From: Jimgerdemannia flammicorona
Taxonomy: Eukaryota > Mucoromycota > Endogonomycetes > Endogonales > Endogonaceae
Direction of reading: 5' to 3'
Length of the DNA stretch: 10,931 nt
NCBI GenBank assembly: GCA_003990745.1
Contig: RBNI01006833.1
Span: 1 to 10,931 of the forward strand
The notes under the pieces are model-generated. The model was not told the DNA's origin, searched no databases, and was given only the letters and a program-made list of their open reading frames with translations. Positions 6,969-10,931 of the stretch are shown here, piece by piece. The position numbers and the translations under genes were made by a program. Positions within the stretch are counted from its first letter, which is position 1. Every line of letters begins with the position of its first letter.

Positions 6969-7196
6969 CCCCTCTTATTTCCTCTGAAATAAAGTCAGTC
7001 TACTTAGTACAATATATACAATTCCTTACAAGCAATCTAAAGAGATAACAAGACAGTTTAAAGATAAGAAGTTTGAGGATTATAAGACCTTGAGAAGGTA
7101 CTCCAATAAGAACTTACTTATAACAAACTTGAGTTAGTCTAAAAGATACACCTTGAAAAGAATCTGGCATATTTAAAGGACTCAGCGACTACTATA

Positions 7197-7479
7197 TAAT
7201 AATATACATATACTAATAGTATATTAAGTTACAATATTAATACTTCAGCTCAATAAGCTATATATATAAAAACTAGAATGAAAGCAATATAGAATATATA
7301 TAAAACTTAAACTATATATAATTCAGAATTATAATTATCTAGAATTTTTATAAGTTGAAAAGTATTCTAAAATATCTATGTATAGAAATATATATCTGCT
7401 TATAGATGAGAGATATAAATATAATACTTATATATAGAAATATAATATATATATAGAATAGAATATAAATCAATTAATA
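7197..7479 (-). mobile_element. Cop-2 copy B, terminal (LTR-side) region right of the solo LTR
   Basis: This AT-rich sequence matches copy A on both sides of the Cop-1 insertion: 7215-7365 to 2200-2386, and 7366-7460 to 4636-4720. It therefore contains the undisturbed Cop-1 target (TCTAA, 7366-7370). About a dozen extra bases lie just left of the target in this copy. No gene is seen; it is probably the 3' LTR and 3' untranslated region of Cop-2. Confidence 0.55.
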
Positions 7480-9060
7480 ACTATAAGAACAGAATATTAA
7501 GCTAAAGAAGAACTGCTTATACTTACTTAAAGTATAGAGAATTTAGTGAAAATGTAGAATATAAATATAAGATATATGGTTATGCTTAATTGCTATTTGT
7601 AAGATCTATTCCATTAATATATTACTTAAATTTTAACTATAGAAGAGCTTTAGTCAATAAGTCTATAATTATATACTCTATAGAAATATATTCTAGATAT
7701 ATAGTACTATTTTTTATATATTCTCTTATATATAATAATATTATATATATATATATATACTTTGTCCTATTATAATATACTAAATTATTAATGAGTCTAA
7801 TTATTGATTAGTTGTCTTATCTGATCAGTATAGAGTTCTATTTCTGAGTGAACCTGAGTTTCTTTAGTAATTTACAAAGCTATATAGCCTCTTTTGTTAT
7901 CAATAACAATGCCTAATATTTGGCTTAAATAAATGATATTACTACTGAGCTATATTTGTGTATTTGCTATAAGACAACTCCTTTATTAATATAAAAGAGA
8001 TATCTTATCATAGACCAGTAGTTATATATCTAAGTCTCTAGTTCAATTAGTATTATAAGTGCTAGATAGCTATATATTATTATTCTTATTATTATTTCTG
8101 CTCAATTTGCTAAAAGTAAGTATATAGTATGCTATTCTTTTAATATATCTGAAAATTTTCTTAATAGTACTCTAATATAAATTATCATAGCTAAAAGAAT
8201 ATTACACTATCTTATTGACTATAAAGGAGATATCAGATCTTGTTTCAAGTATTAAATATATAAGAAAACCAACTACTTAATAATAAAGAATATTGGTATA
8301 GTTATTATTTTTATTGTTATTCTCAGATATAGTATTGAGCTTTCTTAATTTTATAGAAATCTCTATTAAGATACTAATGAGCTTATATTTATTTATATTA
8401 AAATATTCAAGAATTATCTGAGTATATATTCTTATTATATATAATAGATATCTCTAAAAGGAAAGATATATCACCTATATCTATCATCTTGAACTTTTAG
8501 TATAGAGTTTCTTTAACTTTGTTAATCTTGTTCTTACTAGCAATAATAATAATATCATCCACCTATATACTAATGAATACAATACTGCTATTATCATAAT
8601 ACTGAATATATATATAATTATCCACTTTGTAATATGTAAATCTATTATCAAGAAGATGCTGATCAATTTTTTTATTTTATAATCATGCTGTTTGTTTAAT
8701 AATATATAGTCCTTTATATAATCTATATATAAGGTTGCTATTCTGGTTATTATATAGCAAGAATTTGAGTCTCAAATGCTCATAGTGTGTATATGAATTT
8801 CATGTTCTGTTTGACAGATTATTATTGTAGACTGTCTTTGAGTTTACTTGATATTAGTTATACTTTTTTTTTTTTTCTACCAGCCAACACAAATGATCTA
8901 AAGATTATATGATATTACTAATGGAAATAAGTGGGGTTTGCTTTCCCATCTAATGTATTTATAGAGATATTTCAAATAAGTCTGTCATACTGATGTGTAG
9001 ATTAATTTACACTTTTGCTACTGAGTCAGGTTGATATCTACTGTTTACCCACAGATTATA
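7480..9060 (-). pseudogene. Cop-2 copy B: Copia Pol (integrase C-terminus, RT, RNase H), degenerate
   Basis: The minus strand shows Copia Pol in order from right to left. Near 8935-9010, DRLI-stop-NISINTLDGKANPTYF matches the integrase C-terminal part (family YLxNRxP...LxGKTPYE). Reverse transcriptase follows: LYRLYKGLYIIKQTA then NKKIDQHLLDNRF (family LYGLKQAPRAW), and VDDIIIIASKNKINKVKE at 8554-8562 for VDD, then KFKMIDIGDISFLLEISI. RNase H shows the GYSDADW-like block near 8040-8090, KEAI at 7883-7894 with stops where Trp is expected, then DN-stop-SIIRLINNLVYYNRTKYI (family DNQGAI...HSRTKHIDI). An ILTKPL-like end lies near 7535-7550. Many stops and shifts make it non-functional. The 5' part (gag, protease, integrase core) is missing; the fragment ends close to the Cop-1 LTR at 9102. 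Confidence 0.8.
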
Positions 9061-9101
9061 AAGATGATGGAATAACCCTAAAAAATATTTTATATAACTA
9101 G

Positions 9102-9218
9102 TGTTGAAATATCTTAATTATATAGCAACTCAATATGTAGTTGTGTAGCCTAACTATGTCATCATAACTTGCTAATATACTTCTCTCTACCTGTCTTTTC
9201 TCTAAATATTCTACAATA
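9102..9218 (+). repeat. 5' LTR of Cop-1 copy 2 (~117 bp)
   Basis: It begins TGTTGAAATATC and ends CTACAATA just before the primer site. The core GCAACTCAATATG is shared with the other Cop-1 LTRs. The right border is set by alignment to the first copy (CCAACA then AAGGTTATGAG). Confidence 0.65.
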
Positions 9219-9221
9219 AAA

Positions 9222-9233
9222 GATTATGAGCTC
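9222..9233 (+). promoter_or_regulatory. Mutated half-tRNA primer-binding site of Cop-1 copy 2
   Basis: GATTATGAGCTC differs from the first copy's GGTTATGAGCCC by one G-to-A and one C-to-T change. It lies at the same place after the LTR. Confidence 0.6.
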
Positions 9234-9590
9234 TACTAGCAAAAGCAGATAATAACAAAGACATCTCTCTAATATATATACTATACTATGTAAAGAAGAT
9301 ATCAAATCTAGAAACTCTAGATATATTAAATATAAGTCTGCTAAGTAATACAAGTAGAATAGAATCCAGAATAGGTACTGGCAGTATAAGCACACCTATT
9401 ATAATGATCACAACTATGACCATTCCTGTAGTAGTACTAATAATAATAGTAAAGAGGATGATTTTTATCTTTGATAGTAAGGATTATACTATATAGATAT
9501 ACTATAAAGAATCTCTTAGAGGAATGTAATTTGGAGAACTACTGGAAGCCACAGATATAAATAATGAGATATGATACTATGAAGGATTAC

Positions 9591-9599
9591 AGAGCACTA
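9591..9599. repeat. Left 9-bp target-site duplication (AGAGCACTA) of the foldback element
   Basis: It is identical to 10201-10209; the bases beyond the nine differ (C/G on the left, T/A on the right), so the duplication is exactly nine bases. Confidence 0.8.
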
Positions 9600-10200
9600 G
9601 TGCTCCTAATGAGTCAATTTAATCCAGATTGGATTTGGGTTGATTCAGATTGAATCCCATCCAGATAGATTCGAATTAACCATTGTTTTTATTTTCAAAT
9701 TAGACAATTAAATGTTTACATCAATAACTCAATAAATAATTATCTAAATTTGATGATTTTAGTATCATTTGAAAGCCCTTAATAGGGCCTATCTAATGAT
9801 ATCAAGAATATTGAAATCGGATCATACATTGCTGAGTTATGAAGGAAAATGTCTGAATCGCCAATTTTGGAAATTATTCAATTTGCTGATTTTGGAAATT
9901 TTGTCAAATAGAATGTTTTCCTTAATATCTCGGCAATGCATAATCTGATTTTAATATTCTTGATATCATTAGAAAGGTTTTATTAAGGGCTTTCAAATGA
10001 CACCAAGACTATCAAATTTAGATGATTATTCCTTAAGTTATTGATGTAAACATTTAATTGTCTAATTTGGAAATCAAAATAATCATTGATTTGAATCCAT
10101 CTGGATGGGATTTGAATCCCATCTGAGTTGATCGGGATGGAATTCAATCCGAATCAATCTGAATCCAATTCAGATTAAATTGACTCATTAGGAGTACTAT
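9600..10200. mobile_element. 601-bp foldback MITE, Mutator-like
   Basis: The two halves are inverted copies of each other: arms about 9600-9851 and 9914-10200 around a ~60-base spacer. The left end reads TGCTCCTAATGAGTCAATTT, the right end its reverse complement with a few changes. Shared inner words include AGACAATTAAATGTTTACAT, TTTGAAAGCCCTTAATA and TAATGATATCAAGAATATT. There is no ORF, so any movement needs a transposase in trans. Exact 9-bp target duplications are characteristic of Mutator-like elements, which also often have long inverted repeats. Arms carry repeated GATTNNGATT-like subterminal motifs. The spacer holds two copies of ATTTTGGAAATT. Ends are three bases uneven if the duplication is nine bases. 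It is less AT-drifted than its host gag, so it is probably the latest insertion. Confidence 0.8.
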
Positions 10201-10209
10201 AGAGCACTA
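10201..10209. repeat. Right 9-bp target-site duplication (AGAGCACTA) of the foldback element
   Basis: It is identical to 9591-9599 and is followed by ATAGAGATTATATTTAT, which aligns with ATGTGAGATTACATTCAT of the uninterrupted gag at about 2872-2890. Confidence 0.8.
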
Positions 10210-10725
10210 ATAGAGATTATATTTATCTTATTGAATATACTAATAAAGCTTATAATCAATACTATAATAGTAAACAAAGTCTGAGAGATCTTATACAATT
10301 ACTACCAATAGATATCCATGTCAAATAGATTTTATCTAAAAGTGCAACTGTTCAACCTCTGAATGAAGTCTAAAGAGAGCATCTAGGACTATGCTAATCA
10401 AGTTGATAAGTTGATAAATTAAGTGAATTATTTTATATCTATGCTGGTAGATACTATTAAGAATAAAGACAAGGTCCTGGCCCTTACACAAGACCATACA
10501 ATATTGTTATTACTGCTATGAGGAAATCCAGCAGATTATCAGACTATAAGTACATTATCATGAGTCTTTTAAATGAGAAAACAAGGCTGAGCAGTAATAG
10601 TAACAATGCTAATAAGGATAGTAATGAGAAAGCCTTCTATAGAGTATATATATGAGATAAAGATAAGCCAAACAAAGGGCAAGATCAAAGCCAGCAATAT
10701 GATAGTCAAAAGTATACCAATGTTT

Positions 10726-10931
10726 AGTTATTATTAATATTTTAATTATATTATACCTCCAATCTAAATTCTATTTAACCAAAATTTTAAACATTAATAA
10801 AATAGCCTTTAAACTTTTGAATAGTATGTGTTTTATTATATTTAGATAATTATGGACATTAATATAACCATTTTAAGTTAAATTGTCCATTGGTACTATT
10901 TTGACCCTTCTCAGTATATAGACCTTTTTTT
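10726..10931. other. AT-rich segment of unknown origin after the Cop-1 gag break
   Basis: Homology to Cop-1 gag stops near 10720, and about 200 bases of AT-rich DNA follow to the window edge. No ORF, terminal repeat or relation to other parts of the window was found. It may be another inserted element whose far end lies outside. Confidence 0.35.

Larger units (their letters stand above)
5622..7196 (+). mobile_element. Solo LTR (1575 bp) of the long-LTR Gypsy family, heavily mutated
   Basis: It starts TATAATAGTGACCCCAG and ends GCGACTACTATA. Both are mutated versions of TGTAATGGTGACC and GCGACCACTACA seen at 267-1813 (reverse strand). No primer site or gag follows, and Cop-2 sequence lies on both sides, so this is a solo LTR, normally the product of LTR-LTR recombination. 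Flanks TATAT and TAATA are not an identical duplication, so the target duplication is unproven or mutated. The ORF, TATA box and AATAAA can all be traced. CpG is nearly absent compared with the other copy. Confidence 0.85.
9290..10725 (+). pseudogene. Cop-1 copy 2 Gag, degenerate and split by a 601-bp foldback element
   Basis: This is the same gag as at 2586-3600. Before the insertion, a frame reads RMIFIFDSKDYTI, then TAG where Trp is expected, then IYYKESLRGM. It runs on through ELLEATDINNEI into the insertion site. After the foldback element the frame picks up at STNRDYIYLIE, then FYLKVQLFNL-stop-MKSKESI, DYANQVDKLIN and SMLVDTIKNKDKVLAL, the UBN2-like domain. Removing the element and one 9-bp duplication restores colinearity with copy 1 around 2860-2910. 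Similarity ends near 10720, just before the zinc knuckle would appear, so the copy is truncated or interrupted again. It has no intact product. Confidence 0.65.

Noticed and set aside
7590..7775. Plus-strand 61-aa ORF
   Set aside because: It is antisense to the RNase H/Pol C-terminal remnant of Cop-2 copy B and is dominated by TA-repeat sequence.
8484..8666. Minus-strand 60-aa ORF as a separate gene
   Set aside because: It is a one-frame-off shadow of reverse transcriptase; the true frame shows VDDIIIIASKNK with stops.
9600..10200. Palindrome as an assembly artefact
   Set aside because: The arms differ by numerous scattered substitutions and the element has exact 9-bp flanking duplications, as expected for a real foldback transposon.

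Overview
This window looks like a gene-poor, AT-rich, transposon-packed stretch of a nuclear genome, most likely from a filamentous ascomycete. No ordinary host gene, tRNA, rRNA or CRISPR array is recognisable. Almost everything can be explained as nested, decayed LTR retrotransposons plus one foldback DNA transposon. Stop codons fall mainly where Trp, Gln or Arg codons are expected, and the changes read as C-to-T or G-to-A, often CpA to TpA. That pattern resembles fungal repeat-induced point mutation (RIP); the fungal assignment is an inference from it and from a primer site matching the fungal initiator tRNA.

Layout. Positions 1-1813 (minus strand) hold the 5' end of a Ty3/Gypsy-type element: partial gag (1-205), a primer-binding site (245-258) and an unusually long LTR (267-1813). 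That LTR carries a 277-codon ORF (738-1571) upstream of its TATA box, with 35-bp tandem repeats and paired CRE-type palindromes. A second copy of this LTR, heavily mutated and without internal sequence (solo LTR), lies in the opposite orientation at 5622-7196. Positions 1814-2107 are AT-rich filler.

Positions 2108-5527 and 5528-9101 are two tandem copies (A and B) of a minus-strand Copia-type remnant, here called Cop-2. Recognisable pieces are the integrase C-terminal region (B only), reverse transcriptase with a VDD box, RNase H and the pol C-terminus. Each copy is interrupted by a different insertion. Copy A holds a plus-strand Copia element (Cop-1, 2392-4635) with a perfect 5-bp target duplication TCTAA. 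Copy B holds the solo Gypsy LTR. Each copy therefore documents the empty site of the other.

A second Cop-1 copy begins at 9102 (LTR, primer site, gag). Its gag is split by a 601-bp foldback element (9600-10200) flanked by a perfect 9-bp duplication, as in Mutator-type MITEs. The last ~200 bases are unassigned.

Most unusual signals: (i) a conserved ORF inside the U3 of a Gypsy LTR, whose two copies differ only by triplet indels while the non-coding LTR parts do not keep length; (ii) a Cop-1 primer site complementary to the anticodon arm of initiator tRNA-Met, pointing to half-tRNA priming as in Drosophila copia and yeast Ty5; (iii) the stratified nesting with internal empty-site controls. All alignments were made by eye.
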